Notes under the pieces: generated by a model
What the model saw: the letters and a program-made list of their open reading frames with translations, nothing else
Told to the model about the DNA's origin: nothing
The model's database searches: none
Shown: one piece after another, positions 34,888-44,192 of the stretch
How the letters are laid out: each line of letters starts with the position of its first letter
Position numbering within the stretch: position 1 is the stretch's first letter
Assembly (NCBI RefSeq): GCF_018982965.1
Contig: NZ_JACBYP010000027.1
Span: forward strand, 17,369 to 81,368
DNA length: 64,000 nucleotides
From: Streptomyces mayonensis
Lineage (GTDB): Bacteria; Actinomycetota; Actinomycetes; Streptomycetales; Streptomycetaceae
Direction of reading: 5' to 3'
Position numbers and translations under genes: made by a program

Positions 34888-35133
34888 CCTGCGCACATCT
34901 CCTTCGCGGGGGCGGAACTGAACGTCGGCCGCGGTGATGCGACGCCGGCTTGCCTCGATCCTCGGCGCGGGTGCGGCGGCCCGCGACCCGTGTGCACTGC
35001 GCGGGTGACCGGCACGTCCGGCGGGCGCGGCGTGCGGGCGGTGGCCGGCGGCACCGGGCGCGGCCGGCGGGCTCGGGCGACGGGGCCGGGCGGGTCCAAG
35101 CAAGGAGGGCGGGCCCGAGCAAGGAGGATGGGC

Positions 35134-35811
35134 TCAGGCGAGGTGGGCGAAGACGACCAGGTTGTCGGTGTAGTCCTTGGCCTTGTGGTCGTAGTCGCCC
35201 GCGCAGGTGATGAGCCGCACCTCGGGGCGGTCCGCGTCGCCGTAGACGCGTTCGCTCGGGAAGTCGTCCTTCTCGAAGGTCTCCAGGGAGTCGACCACGA
35301 AGGACGCCTTGCGGCCGTCGGCGCGCTCGACCCGGAAGACGTCGCCCTCGTCGAGTTGGTCCAGGCGGGCGAAGACGGCGGCGGAGGTCTTCGTGTCCAC
35401 GTGCCCGGCGATGACCGAGGTGCCCTTCTCCCCCGGCGAGACGCCCCCCGCGTACCAGCCCACGAGGTTGGTGTCGGCGGCGGGCGGGGGCTCCAGCTGC
35501 CCGTTCTTCCCGATGGCGAGGTCGGTGAAGGGGGCGTCGACGGAGATCTCCGGAATCAGCAGGCGCACCGGCTTCGAGCGGGGCAGCGCCGGTCCGGCCG
35601 GCCCCGTCGCGGAGGGCGCGGAGGATGCAGACGTGCCGGGCCGCGCGGGAAGCGGGGGCGCGATGGAGTCGGCCGAGGTGTTGTTGCCGCCGACCAGGCT
35701 CACCGCCAGCACCAGCAGGGCCACGGCGCACAGCACCATCAGACCGGGGCGCGAGCCCGGTGCGGCGGGGGCGGTCTCGTCGTCTGCGGGGGCGGAAGGG
35801 GGGACTGCCAT
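35134..35811 (-). CDS. Class F sortase
   Basis: A 225-aa membrane-anchored cysteine transpeptidase. A single helix (GLMVLCAVALLVLAVSLVGG) is followed by a Ser/Pro-rich spacer and the sortase barrel: His137 (VIAGHVDTK), Cys203 (RLITCAGDYD) and the strand YTDNLVVFA. The expected catalytic Arg is not obvious at the usual place just after the Cys, although Arg199 precedes it; this should be compared with other class F members. ATG 35811 follows gaggag. The gene for a probable anchored surface protein lies 112 bp upstream in the same direction, and is its likely substrate. Confidence 0.9.
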   Translation of the reverse strand: MAVPPSAPADDETAPAAPGSRPGLMVLCAVALLVLAVSLVGGNNTSADSIAPPLPARPGTSASSAPSATGPAGPALPRSKPVRLLIPEISVDAPFTDLAIGKNGQLEPPPAADTNLVGWYAGGVSPGEKGTSVIAGHVDTKTSAAVFARLDQLDEGDVFRVERADGRKASFVVDSLETFEKDDFPSERVYGDADRPEVRLITCAGDYDHKAKDYTDNLVVFAHLA

Positions 35812-35923
35812 CGGGGTCTCCTCGCTGGGGCACGGCACCGGGACGGACATGGCGGGCGGTGCGGACCGGGCCGCCACGGGGTGTCCCGGGTGGCGGCCCG
35901 GCTGCTATCGCGCCCGGCACGGC

Positions 35924-36379
35924 TCAGGCCGTTCCGTGGGCCGACTTCTTGCGTCGGACGGCGTACAGGCCGGTGCCCGCGACGGCGAGGACGGCCAGGC
36001 CGCCCGCGGTCGTGGTCGGCGTGTCGAGTCCGCCGCCGCCGGTGTGCATCCCGCCGCGGGGCTTCTCGTGCTCCCCGCCGCCCCAGGACTTCTCGCCCTC
36101 GTCCTGCTGGTAGGTCTGCGAGCCCTGCTCGGACTCGCGGCCGCCGCCCTCACGGCCGCCGCCGTCGTGGTCGCCCTGGCTCACCGCGGCCAGCGCGCCG
36201 CCGCCCGTGTGCATCCCGCCGCGCGGCTCGTCGTGCTTGCCTCCGTTGTCGTGCTCCTTGCTGTAGGAAGAGTCGTCGTGGTCCCAGTCACCGCCGGCCG
36301 CCGCGTAGGCGCCGGGGGCGCCGAGGACGAACACGGCCGAGGCCGCGGCAGTGGTCAGGAGCATGCGAGCAGAACGCAT
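35924..36379 (-). CDS. Putative sortase-anchored surface protein with duplicated PRGGMHTGGG motif
   Basis: A 151-aa small secreted protein. A signal peptide (LLTTAAASAVFVLGAPGAYA, cleavage near residue 26) is followed by a hydrophilic Asp/Glu/Gly/His-rich region. The motif PRGGMHTGGG occurs twice, at residues 52-61 and 107-116; the second directly precedes a hydrophobic helix (GGLAVLAVAGTGLYAV) and a basic tail RRKK. That order of motif, helix and positive tail is the layout of a cell-wall sorting signal, although no LPXTG is present. ATG 36379 follows ggaagg. It is adjacent to, and in the same direction as, the class F sortase gene. Confidence 0.82.
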   Translation of the reverse strand: MRSARMLLTTAAASAVFVLGAPGAYAAAGGDWDHDDSSYSKEHDNGGKHDEPRGGMHTGGGALAAVSQGDHDGGGREGGGRESEQGSQTYQQDEGEKSWGGGEHEKPRGGMHTGGGGLDTPTTTAGGLAVLAVAGTGLYAVRRKKSAHGTA

Positions 36380-36577
36380 CTGAGGTTCCTTCCGTCACGA
36401 CCGGGCAGCTGGTGCTTCGTCAGCTGAGGTGACCCGGCCCCGACGTGAATCACCGTCAGCCCGTGGTCGTTCTCGCACCACTCAAGGCGCTCAGCCGGGT
36501 GATCCCCTCCGCCGGACGGGGTGCCCCACGTGCCCGCCGCGCCCCCCTTCGCTCCCCTCCCCTCTTCGCTCCCTCGC

Positions 36578-38488
36578 CTACTGCTCGGGGTCGGCGCGGG
36601 TCGGGTCCTGCACCTCGGGATGCTGGAGGCGGGAACCCGGGGCGGCCCGGTCGGAGGTGGCCTCGCTGTGTCCCGACTGGGGCGGCGGGGGCGGTGCGGT
36701 GTCGCCGGGGGCGCCCATGCCCGCGGCGGGCACGCGCAGCGCGAGCAGGGCCACGTCGTCGCCGCGCGGCGCGATGCGGGCGAGGAGTTCGTCGCAGAAG
36801 TCGTCCGGTCCCCACTTGTGCAGCTGCCGCGCGAGCACGCCGGCGTGGTGGCGTAGCTGGTCCATGCCCACGTCGATGGGGCGCTCGCGGCTCTCCACCA
36901 GACCGTCGGTGTAGAGCAGCAGGATGCTCCCGGGCGGGAGTTCCTCGTGGGCGTCGGGCCAGTCAAGACCGAGGCGCAGGGTGGCGCTCATCCCGATGAG
37001 CGGGCCGTGGCCGCCCTCCAGGAACCTGGGCTCGCCGTCCCGGGTGACCAGCAGCGGGGGCGGGTGGCCGGCGTTGACCCAGTGGAGCTGCCAGGGGCCG
37101 CCCTCGGCGCCCTCGACGCGGGCGAAGACGAGGGTGGCCATGGGCGCGTCGCTGGTGTTGGTCACGGCCTCGTCGAGACGGCCCATGATCACGCTGGGCG
37201 GCTCCTGGTGGTCCCAGGCCAGGGCACGCAGCATGTTGCGCACCTCGGCCATGTGGGCGGCGGCCTGGAGGTCGTGCCCGACGACGTCGCCGATGACCAG
37301 GGCCAGCACACCGTCGCCGAGCAGGATGGCGTCGTACCAGTCGCCGCCGACCTCCAGGGCGCTCTCGGCGGGCCAGTAGCGGGCGGCCATGCGCAGGTGG
37401 TCGACCTGCGGGAGGGGAGTGAGCAGCTGGCGCTGCATGGTCTCGGCGACGTTCCGCTGCTCGTGGTAGAGCCGGGCGTTGTCCAGGACCAGTCCGACGC
37501 GGCGGCCGATGTCGGCCAGCAGGGTGGTCTCGGCCCCGGTGTGGGCGGGGTGGTCCGCGGTGCGGGCCACGGTCAGCAGGCCGTAGGGGCGTTGCCGGGT
37601 GCCGAGCGGGACGAGGACGGCGGTGTGTCCGCCGAGCCGTTCGAACAGGTCCCGGTGGGTGGCGGCCAGCGGGCTCTCCGGGTCCCGGAACAGGTCTGCC
37701 GCGCTCAGTGCGACCGGCCGTTCCCCGTTGATCAGCAGGGCGACCGCGGTGCGGGCCCGGTCCGGGAGCTCGGTCAGGGGGCCGCGCAGCCGCCGGGCCC
37801 GCTCCGGGTGCTCGCTGCTGCGGACGGCGACCCGGTCCAGGAGGTCCGACTGCCCCGGGTGGATGTCGACGGCGGCCCACTGCCCCAGTTCCGGCACCAG
37901 CAGCCGCAGGAGGCGGCGGAGCGTGGTGGAGGTGCGCTCGGTGGGGACCAGCACCGTGGAGATCTCGGCGACCAGGTGCAGCTGGGCCGTCAGTGCCTCG
38001 AGCGCGGTGGTCCTCGCCCGGTTCTCCTCGGCGGCGCTGCGGTGCAGGCTGAAGTCTTGGAAGACGAGCACCAGCCCTTCCCGCCGTCCCTCGCGGACCA
38101 GCGGGGTGGCCGCCCAGATGATGGGGACCACGGTGCCGTCGGCCCGCTGGAAGTACTCGTCGCTGCCCTCCTCCGCGGGCACCCCGTGCAGGGGGTTGCG
38201 CAGCGCGCACCGCTCGCGCGGCACGGGGCTTCCGTCGGCGTGCCGGTGCAGCAGGTCGTGGGCGTCGTGTCCGAGCATCTCCGCCGCGGTCCGGCCGAGC
38301 AGCTGCTCGGCCCAGGGGTTGACAGAGGTGATCCGGGCGGTGGGCCCGAGGGTGAGGACGCCGGCGCCGAGGGCGCGCAGGACGGCGCGGGGGAAGTCGC
38401 GGTCCGGGTCCGAAGGGGGGTCCGCCCGTTCATGCCCCGGTTCGCCGTCCCCCGGCGGGCCCGCCCAGCGTGACGTCACGACCCTCAC
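36578..38488 (-). CDS. PAS-GAF-SpoIIE serine phosphatase
   Basis: A 636-aa signalling protein. An N-terminal PAS domain (VLRALGAGVLTLGPTARITS, in part, and FQRADGTVVPIIWAA), a GAF domain (VPELGQWAAVDIHPGQ ... VLVPLGTRQRPYGLL) and a PP2C/SpoIIE phosphatase domain (LEVGGDWYDAILLGDGVLAL, VIGDVVGHDLQAAAHM, HWVNAGHPPPLL, LYTDGLVESRE, GDDVALLALRVP) are in order. The Asp/Gly metal sites are intact. It is typical of Streptomyces partner-switching pathways that dephosphorylate anti-anti-sigma proteins. The start is given as GTG 38488; GTG 38479 is possible. The Pro-rich C-terminal tail is unusual in length. The next gene in the same direction encodes an RsbW-like ATPase. Confidence 0.92.
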   Translation of the reverse strand: MRVVTSRWAGPPGDGEPGHERADPPSDPDRDFPRAVLRALGAGVLTLGPTARITSVNPWAEQLLGRTAAEMLGHDAHDLLHRHADGSPVPRERCALRNPLHGVPAEEGSDEYFQRADGTVVPIIWAATPLVREGRREGLVLVFQDFSLHRSAAEENRARTTALEALTAQLHLVAEISTVLVPTERTSTTLRRLLRLLVPELGQWAAVDIHPGQSDLLDRVAVRSSEHPERARRLRGPLTELPDRARTAVALLINGERPVALSAADLFRDPESPLAATHRDLFERLGGHTAVLVPLGTRQRPYGLLTVARTADHPAHTGAETTLLADIGRRVGLVLDNARLYHEQRNVAETMQRQLLTPLPQVDHLRMAARYWPAESALEVGGDWYDAILLGDGVLALVIGDVVGHDLQAAAHMAEVRNMLRALAWDHQEPPSVIMGRLDEAVTNTSDAPMATLVFARVEGAEGGPWQLHWVNAGHPPPLLVTRDGEPRFLEGGHGPLIGMSATLRLGLDWPDAHEELPPGSILLLYTDGLVESRERPIDVGMDQLRHHAGVLARQLHKWGPDDFCDELLARIAPRGDDVALLALRVPAAGMGAPGDTAPPPPPQSGHSEATSDRAAPGSRLQHPEVQDPTRADPEQ

Positions 38489-38741
38489 AGCCTTCCGATG
38501 CCGTCCATGTCGCCAGGTTCCCTCAGCGGGCGGGGCCGAACCGCTCCGCTGGGCCGAAGGAGGGAGGCGCCGGCCGGTATTCGGGTCGCCCGGCGGCCCG
38601 CTCTCCCGCAGGCGCGCCCGACGTCCGGGTACGGACCTCGGAAGCCCCGACGCGGAACCGGACGGCTCGTGCTCCGCGGCCGGCGAGGCGCTCCGGGCCC
38701 CTGGGCGGCCGTGAACGCCGGCCCGGAGGTCCTGAAGGGAC

Positions 38742-39215
38742 TCAGGCCGGGTGGCCGAGGGCGGCGGTGTCGTTGATGTCGTCGGCGAGCCGCACCGCGG
38801 CCCTCATGCGCTTGCCGACCGGCGCCCGGTGGATCTCGAAGCTCTGGCAGACGGCCATGACTATCTCCAGTCCGTGGCGGCCGACGCGCCCCGGGTCGGC
38901 GGTGGAAGGCACGGGCAGCAGCGGTTCGCTGTCCCAGACGGTGACCTCCACCCGGTCCTCGGCCAGTTCGAGATCGACCAGGGACGGCCCGGGGGCGTAC
39001 TTGCAGGCGTTCGTCAGCAGCTCGCTGACCACCAGCTGCACCAGTTCGACCGCCCGGTCCGACACCGGGAGCACCTGTGCCGCCCGCACCCGCGCCAGGA
39101 ACGCCCGGGCCAGCTCCCGGCCCCGGGCGATGTCGCCGGGCCTGCCCTCGTACTCCGCCGACACCCTGACCGGCTCTTCTCTCGGCCGTACCCCTTCGTG
39201 GGCAGCCCCGTCCAT
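38742..39215 (-). CDS. RsbW-like anti-sigma ATPase
   Basis: A 157-aa GHKL ATPase of the HATPase_c_2 type with the Asn box ELLTNACKYAPG, a D-containing strand VEVTVWDSEPLLP, and GRHGLEIVMAVCQSFEI. Such kinases phosphorylate anti-anti-sigma factors or bind sigma factors. It lies 253 bp upstream of the SpoIIE-type phosphatase in the same direction; together they could form part of a partner-switching module. No anti-anti-sigma (STAS) gene adjoins, although a STAS-like protein is encoded at 52510. Confidence 0.87.
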   Translation of the reverse strand: MDGAAHEGVRPREEPVRVSAEYEGRPGDIARGRELARAFLARVRAAQVLPVSDRAVELVQLVVSELLTNACKYAPGPSLVDLELAEDRVEVTVWDSEPLLPVPSTADPGRVGRHGLEIVMAVCQSFEIHRAPVGKRMRAAVRLADDINDTAALGHPA

Positions 39216-39476
39216 CCGATCCGCCCTCTTCCTGAGCCTCGACCGTTACGCCAGCCCGTCTACCCGCGAAACCGGAAAACATCACCGTCGCCGCGGGGCC
39301 CCCCTGAGGGGACGCGACGGTCCGGCCGTGCGGAGGGCGGGCCGCGGAACAGGGAGGACGTCCCGGTGGCCGACGGTTCGGCGGCCCGGCGGAATCCGGG
39401 CTTGTCCGGCGGCCGGCGCGTGCCCGATCCTGGGACCGGCCTGCGGGCCGTACGGTGCCGGACAGGGGGTGGCCGC

Positions 39477-40733
39477 GTGACGCACGACGGGCAGGTCTCC
39501 GCGCGCAGGGCGGACCGGGGCGGACAGCGGCCGGCGTGCCCGGTCGAGCGGGGCGCGGACGGCACCTGGCGGGTGCACGACTACGCCGTCGGGCGTGCGC
39601 TGCTGCGCGGCCCCGGCACGGTGCAGGCCGGTCTGGGCATCGAGACGGTGGAGAAGCTCCCGCCACGCGTCCGTCGGCCCGTCCTGTACCGGGACGGGCC
39701 CGAGCACCGGGAGCACCGCCGGCAGACCGCGCGCTTCTTCACCCCGCGACGGGTGGACGAGCACTACCGCGAGCCGATGGTGCGGATCGCCGAGGAGCAG
39801 CTGGCAGTGCTGCGCGCGGCCGGTGAGGCTCCCCTGTCCGATCTCGCCTTCGGCCTGTCGATCGGCGTGGTGAGCGAGGTGGTCGGGCTGCGGTACAGCA
39901 GGCCCGGCATCCGCCGCAGGCTGGAGCGGTTCTTCCCCGAGGAGTTCGGCGAGCCGGGGCTGACCAGTGTGCGGGGCCTGTACTGGCTGGTGCGGCAGAA
40001 CACGAACTGGCTCCGCATCCATCTGGCCGACGTCCGGCCGGCCGTCCGCGCCCATCGCCGGCACGAGCACGACGACCTGATCTCCCACCTGATCGCGGAG
40101 GGCTGTTCGGACGCGGAGATCCTCGGCGAGTGCCTGACGTTCGCGGCGGCCGGCATGGTCACGACGCGGGAGTTCATCTGCATGGCCGCCTGGCACCTGT
40201 TCTCCGACGCCGGGCTCCTCGACCGGTACCGGGCCGCGGACGCGCCCGGGCGGCTCGCCGTGCTCCAGGAGCTGCTGCGTCTGGAGCCCGTGATCGGGTG
40301 CCTGCGGCGCCGGGCCGTCGAGCCGGTCGAACTCGCCGGTGCGGACGGGCCGGCGACCGTCCGTCCCGGCGAGTACGTCGAACTCCGCGTCGACGACGCC
40401 AACACGGACCCGAAGGCCGTGGGCGACGCCCCGCTGCGCGTCCGCCCGGACCGTGCCGCGGAGGTCGGCCCGGGGCTCTCCTTCGGCGACGGGCCGCACC
40501 GGTGTCCGGGTGCCCACATCGCCCTGCTGGAGACGGACGTCTTCCTCAGCCGCCTGTTCGCGCTCGACGGCCTGCGGATGACCGGGACGCCGCACGTCGT
40601 CCTCCAGGAGGCGATCGACGGCTACCAGATCCGCGGGCTGACCGTGGCCGTGGACCGGGCGGCCACGACCCGGACCACCGTGGACCGGCCGCCCGCCGAC
40701 CGACCGCCCGGGGACGTACCGCCCGAGGGCTGA
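39477..40733 (+). CDS. Cytochrome P450 (bacterial class I)
   Basis: A 418-aa protein with the heme loop LSFGDGPHRCPGAHIAL and K-helix ELLRLEP. The I-helix reads AAAGMVTTREF, retaining the TT pair but without the usual acidic residue before it. The GTG at 39477 follows agggggt; a longer open frame from 38751 is not supported by a ribosome site. The last ~30 residues are a Thr/Pro/Arg-rich tail. There is no ferredoxin gene nearby. It converges on phosphoglucomutase across a terminator. Substrate unknown. Bases 39216-39476 upstream hold nothing recognisable beyond a probable promoter region. Confidence 0.9.
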   Translation: MTHDGQVSARRADRGGQRPACPVERGADGTWRVHDYAVGRALLRGPGTVQAGLGIETVEKLPPRVRRPVLYRDGPEHREHRRQTARFFTPRRVDEHYREPMVRIAEEQLAVLRAAGEAPLSDLAFGLSIGVVSEVVGLRYSRPGIRRRLERFFPEEFGEPGLTSVRGLYWLVRQNTNWLRIHLADVRPAVRAHRRHEHDDLISHLIAEGCSDAEILGECLTFAAAGMVTTREFICMAAWHLFSDAGLLDRYRAADAPGRLAVLQELLRLEPVIGCLRRRAVEPVELAGADGPATVRPGEYVELRVDDANTDPKAVGDAPLRVRPDRAAEVGPGLSFGDGPHRCPGAHIALLETDVFLSRLFALDGLRMTGTPHVVLQEAIDGYQIRGLTVAVDRAATTRTTVDRPPADRPPGDVPPEG

Positions 40734-40757
40734 CGGCCTCGCACCGGCCGTGCCGTC

Positions 40758-40790
40758 CCCCGGGCCGGCCGCTCCGGGGCCGGCCCGGGG
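40758..40790. terminator. Bidirectional terminator
   Basis: Perfect 13-bp inverted repeat (ccccgggccggcc and complement) with a 7-nt loop, between the converging P450 and phosphoglucomutase stops. Confidence 0.65.
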
Positions 40791-40805
40791 TTCACCGGTG
40801 CGGCA

Positions 40806-42446
40806 TCAGCCGCCCAGAGCGCCGAGGACGACCTGCTTGGCCTCCTCCTGCACCTGGCGGAGGTGGTCCGCGCCGAGGAACGACTCCCCGTAGATCTTGT
40901 AGACGTCCTCGGTGCCGGAGGGGCGGGCGGCGAACCACGCGTTCTCGGTGCTCACCTTGATGCCGCCGATGGCCGCGCCGTTGCCCGGTGCCTCGGTGAG
41001 CACGCCGGTGACCGGTTCCCCGGCGAGGGTGTCCGCGGTGACCTGGGCGGGGGACAGCTCCGCCAGGCGGGCCTTCTCCTCGCGGGTGGCGGGGGCGTCG
41101 ATGCGGGCGTAGGCGGGCTCGCCGAAGCGGGCGGTGAGCGCGGCGTAGTGCTCGGAGGGGGTCCTGCCGGTGACGGCGGTGATCTCGGAGGCGAGCAGCG
41201 CGAGGATGATGCCGTCCTTGTCGGTGGTCCACACGGAGCCGTCCCGGCGCAGGAACGACGCCCCGGCGGACTCCTCGCCGCCGAAGCCGAGGGAGCCGTC
41301 GAGGAGGCCGTCCACGAACCACTTGAAGCCGACGGGTACTTCGACGAGGCGGCGGCCGAGGTCCGCGGCGACCCGGTCGATCATGCCGGAGGACACCAGG
41401 GTCTTGCCCACGCCCGCGTCGGCCGGCCAGCCGGTGCGGTGGGCGTAGAGGTAGGCGATGGCGGTGGCGAGGTAGTGGTTGGGGTTCATCAGGCCGCCGT
41501 CGGGGGTGACGATGCCGTGGCGGTCGGCGTCGGCGTCGTTGCCGGTGGCGATGGTGAAGCGGTCGCGCCGCTCGATGAGGGAGGCCATGGCGTGCGGCGA
41601 CGAGCAGTCCATGCGGATCCTGCCGTCCCAGTCCAGCGTCATGAACCGCCAGGTGGGGTCGGTGAGCGGGTTGACCACCGTGAGGTCGAGGCGGTGCTGC
41701 TCGGCGATCCGGCCCCAGTAGGCCACGGAGGCGCCGCCCAGCGGGTCGGCCCCGATCCGTACGCCGGCCGAGCGGATCGCGTCGAGGTCCAGGACGGACG
41801 GCAGGTCCCGGACGTAGGCGTCGAGGAAGTCGTACCGCCCGGTACCGGGCGCGGCGAGCGCCCGGGCGTGGGTGACCCGGCGTACGTCCTTCAGCCCGGC
41901 CGCGATGATCTGGTTGGCCCGGTCCTGGATCCAGGAGGTGGCGTCCGAACCCGCGGGGCCGCCGTGCGGCGGGTTGTACTTGAAGCCGCCGTCGGCGGGC
42001 GGGTTGTGCGAGGGCGTGACCACCACGCCGTCGGCGAGGCCCGAGGTGCGGCCGCGGTTGTGGGTGAGGATCGCGTGGGAGACCGCGGGGGTGGGGGTGT
42101 AGCCGTCGGCGCTGTCGACGAGGACGCTCACGTCGTTGGCGGCGAAGACCTCCAGTGCGGTGACCCGCGCCGGCTCGGACAGGGCGTGGGTGTCGGCGCC
42201 CATGAAGAGCGGGCCGTCGGTGCCCTGCGCGGCGCGGTACTCGCAGATCGCCTGGCTGGTGGCGGCGATGTGGTCGTCGTTGAACGCGGCCGCCAGGGAG
42301 GAGCCCCGGTGTCCGGATGTGCCGAAGGCCACGCGCTGGGCGGGCTCGGCGGGGTCCGGGTGCAGGGCGTAGTACGCCGTGACCAGCCGGGCGACGTCGA
42401 TCAGGTCCTCGGGGCCCGCCGGCTTTCCGGCTCGTTCGTGCTGCAT
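40806..42446 (-). CDS. pgm: Phosphoglucomutase (alpha-D-glucose phosphate specific)
   Basis: A 546-aa phosphohexomutase, the usual length of the family, interconverting glucose 1- and 6-phosphate for glycogen, trehalose and cell-wall sugar synthesis. The phosphoserine loop [18 protein letters not shown] holds the active Ser, the metal-binding loop is [12 protein letters not shown], the sugar loop is [11 protein letters not shown] and the phosphate-binding loop is [23 protein letters not shown] is near the N-terminus. ATG 42446 follows ggaggag. It stands alone between a P450 and a hypothetical gene. Confidence 0.97.
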   Translation of the reverse strand: MQHERAGKPAGPEDLIDVARLVTAYYALHPDPAEPAQRVAFGTSGHRGSSLAAAFNDDHIAATSQAICEYRAAQGTDGPLFMGADTHALSEPARVTALEVFAANDVSVLVDSADGYTPTPAVSHAILTHNRGRTSGLADGVVVTPSHNPPADGGFKYNPPHGGPAGSDATSWIQDRANQIIAAGLKDVRRVTHARALAAPGTGRYDFLDAYVRDLPSVLDLDAIRSAGVRIGADPLGGASVAYWGRIAEQHRLDLTVVNPLTDPTWRFMTLDWDGRIRMDCSSPHAMASLIERRDRFTIATGNDADADRHGIVTPDGGLMNPNHYLATAIAYLYAHRTGWPADAGVGKTLVSSGMIDRVAADLGRRLVEVPVGFKWFVDGLLDGSLGFGGEESAGASFLRRDGSVWTTDKDGIILALLASEITAVTGRTPSEHYAALTARFGEPAYARIDAPATREEKARLAELSPAQVTADTLAGEPVTGVLTEAPGNGAAIGGIKVSTENAWFAARPSGTEDVYKIYGESFLGADHLRQVQEEAKQVVLGALGG

Positions 42447-42594
42447 GCGCCCACTCCTCCGCATCGGTCGGGACTTTGCTCGCGGCCCCATTTTCCCCTG
42501 TCCGGGCGGTGGTGCCGTACGCCCCGCCCGTCCTCGTGGCGGGCACGGGGAGCGGAGGCGGAGGTGCCGGCGGTGCGGGCGCGGCGGCCGGGTG

Positions 42595-43029
42595 TCAGAT
42601 CCGGCCGCCGGTGAGGCGGGTGAGGGGGCCGCGGGAGTGGTGTGCGGCGCGCCGGCCGACCGCGTACGAGGCGGCGCTGACCGCGGTGATGCCGACGCCG
42701 ACGCCCGCGGCGACGAGTTTGCGGTGGGCGACGGCCGTCCAGGCCGTCCTCGCCGTCGCCGCGACCTGTCCCGTGGTGGCGACGACCGCCTGGCGGCCGG
42801 CCTCGACGCCCTTGGCCGCCGTCTGCACGGCGCCGCCTGCGGCCTCGGCGGAGCGCTGGGCACCGGCCCTGGCCGCCGAGGCGGCGTCGCCGGCCCGGTC
42901 CGCGGCGGCCCGGTTCGCCCGCGGGGCGGGCGCGGTCGCCTTCTCCGCGGTGCCGCGCGCCGTGGACCCGGCGGTCCGGGTGCCGGTGGGCTTCTTGTTC
43001 GTTTCCTTGTTCGGATCACTCATGGACAT
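42595..43029 (-). CDS. Ala/Arg-rich hypothetical protein with one hydrophobic helix
   Basis: A 144-aa protein of unknown function. It is rich in Ala, Thr and Arg with a long helical, lysine/alanine-type repeat region ([20 protein letters not shown], in part) reminiscent of LEA-like or histone-tail-like sequences, followed by one hydrophobic stretch ([21 protein letters not shown]) and a basic end. Two in-frame ATG codons (43029 and 43023) are possible starts. It could be a membrane-associated stress protein, but no family is recognised. It shares its upstream region with no divergent gene. Confidence 0.65.
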   Translation of the reverse strand: MSMSDPNKETNKKPTGTRTAGSTARGTAEKATAPAPRANRAAADRAGDAASAARAGAQRSAEAAGGAVQTAAKGVEAGRQAVVATTGQVAATARTAWTAVAHRKLVAAGVGVGITAVSAASYAVGRRAAHHSRGPLTRLTGGRI

Positions 43030-43162
43030 CGCCTTGCCCCTGACCGCGCGGGCAAACGCGAGTGGCCCCTTTGGACCTCAACACGGCTTCGCCGCACCGG
43101 CCTTGAGGAGCAGAGTCGTGTCGTCGTCACCGGGCGGGCGGCGGCGTCCCGGTGAGGGGCCG

Positions 43163-44098
43163 TCAGCTGGACGCGGTCGGGGGCAGCTGGGCCGTGCTCA
43201 CCTGCTCGCCCAGCACCCGGGCCATGAACTGCACGAGCCAGCGCTGCGCGGGGCTGCGCGAGGACTCGTGCCGCGCGTACAGGGCGATCTCGATCGGCTC
43301 GGTGTCGAAGGGCAGCCGCACCAGGCGCACCCGGTGGGAGGTGGTGAAGACCTCGCCGACGTACTCGGGGACGATGGCGACCAGGTCGGTCTGCTCCAGC
43401 AGGTAGGGCAGCATCGAGAAGCGGGTGGCGTCCACGGCCACCCGTTCGAGCAGCCCGTGGGCGGCCAGCACCGCCCGCGGCGCGACGTGCCCGCTCGGTC
43501 CGAAGACCGTCGCGTGGTGCTCGGCCGCGAGGTCCGCCAGCGTCACGGCGTCGCCGCGCACGCGCGGGTGGTCGGCGGCGACCATCAGGACGTAGCGCTC
43601 GCGGAAGAGCGGGATGCGCACGGTCAGGTGCGAGGTGATCACCGGTGTGGCCACGAACGCGTCGAGGTCGCCGCGGCGCAACTGCCCCTCGGCGTCGTCC
43701 ACGTCGAAGGGCCGGACGGTGAACGACACACCCGGCGCCCGCTCGCGCGCCGCGACGAGGAGCCTCGGCAGCAGGGTCGCCTCGCCGAGGTCGGACAGGG
43801 CGATGGTGAAACGGCCCGACATGGTCCCGGCGTCGAAGAGGTCGCCCTGGCGGACCGCCCCGTCGATCTCCGCCAGGGCGCGCTGGAGCGGGAGGTACAG
43901 CCGCCGGGCGCCGGCGGTGGGCGTCAGCCCGCGTCCGTTGCGGCGGAACAGCTCGTCGTCGAAGTGCCGCCGCAGCTTGCCCAGGCTGTAGCTGACGGTG
44001 GGCTGCGTGACGTGGAGCGTCTCGGCGGTGGCCGTGACACTGCCGGTCTCGTAGAGCAGGACGAAGACGCGGGCCAGGTTGAGATCGAAGATGCCCAT
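43163..44098 (-). CDS. LysR family regulator of the benzoylformate operon
   Basis: A 311-aa LysR-type regulator: HTH LNLARVFVLLYETGSVTATAETLHVTQPTVSYSL (in part) and a PBP-like effector domain (SGRFTIALSDLGEATLLPRL, VMVAADHPRVRG, VAIVPEYVGEV). The effector is likely an aromatic acid such as benzoylformate or benzoate. The ATG at 44098 places the HTH at the N-terminus; ATG 44131 would add 11 residues. It is divergent from mdlC, 94 bp away. That gap contains a repeated ATATCG (44097-44102, 44112-44117) and the AT-rich stretch expected for LysR binding. Confidence 0.9.
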   Translation of the reverse strand: MGIFDLNLARVFVLLYETGSVTATAETLHVTQPTVSYSLGKLRRHFDDELFRRNGRGLTPTAGARRLYLPLQRALAEIDGAVRQGDLFDAGTMSGRFTIALSDLGEATLLPRLLVAARERAPGVSFTVRPFDVDDAEGQLRRGDLDAFVATPVITSHLTVRIPLFRERYVLMVAADHPRVRGDAVTLADLAAEHHATVFGPSGHVAPRAVLAAHGLLERVAVDATRFSMLPYLLEQTDLVAIVPEYVGEVFTTSHRVRLVRLPFDTEPIEIALYARHESSRSPAQRWLVQFMARVLGEQVSTAQLPPTASS

Positions 44099-44192
44099 AT
44101 CGACAGACTCTATATCGCAGCGGCGAAACATCTATTGGTGCCCATGTCGCGGGGTCCCTAGCGTGTTCTGCGTCACTTCGAAAGGACCGCCC

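Noticed and set aside
31562..35920. A 1452-codon open frame on the minus strand over the beta-helix, methyltransferase and SchA/CurD genes.
   Set aside because: It spans genes on both strands and the GC-only tract; composition is biased and no domain is seen.
42595..43029. The Ala-rich protein considered as a histone-like DNA-binding protein.
   Set aside because: It has a hydrophobic helix and no HU or H-NS type motif, so only a general description is given.
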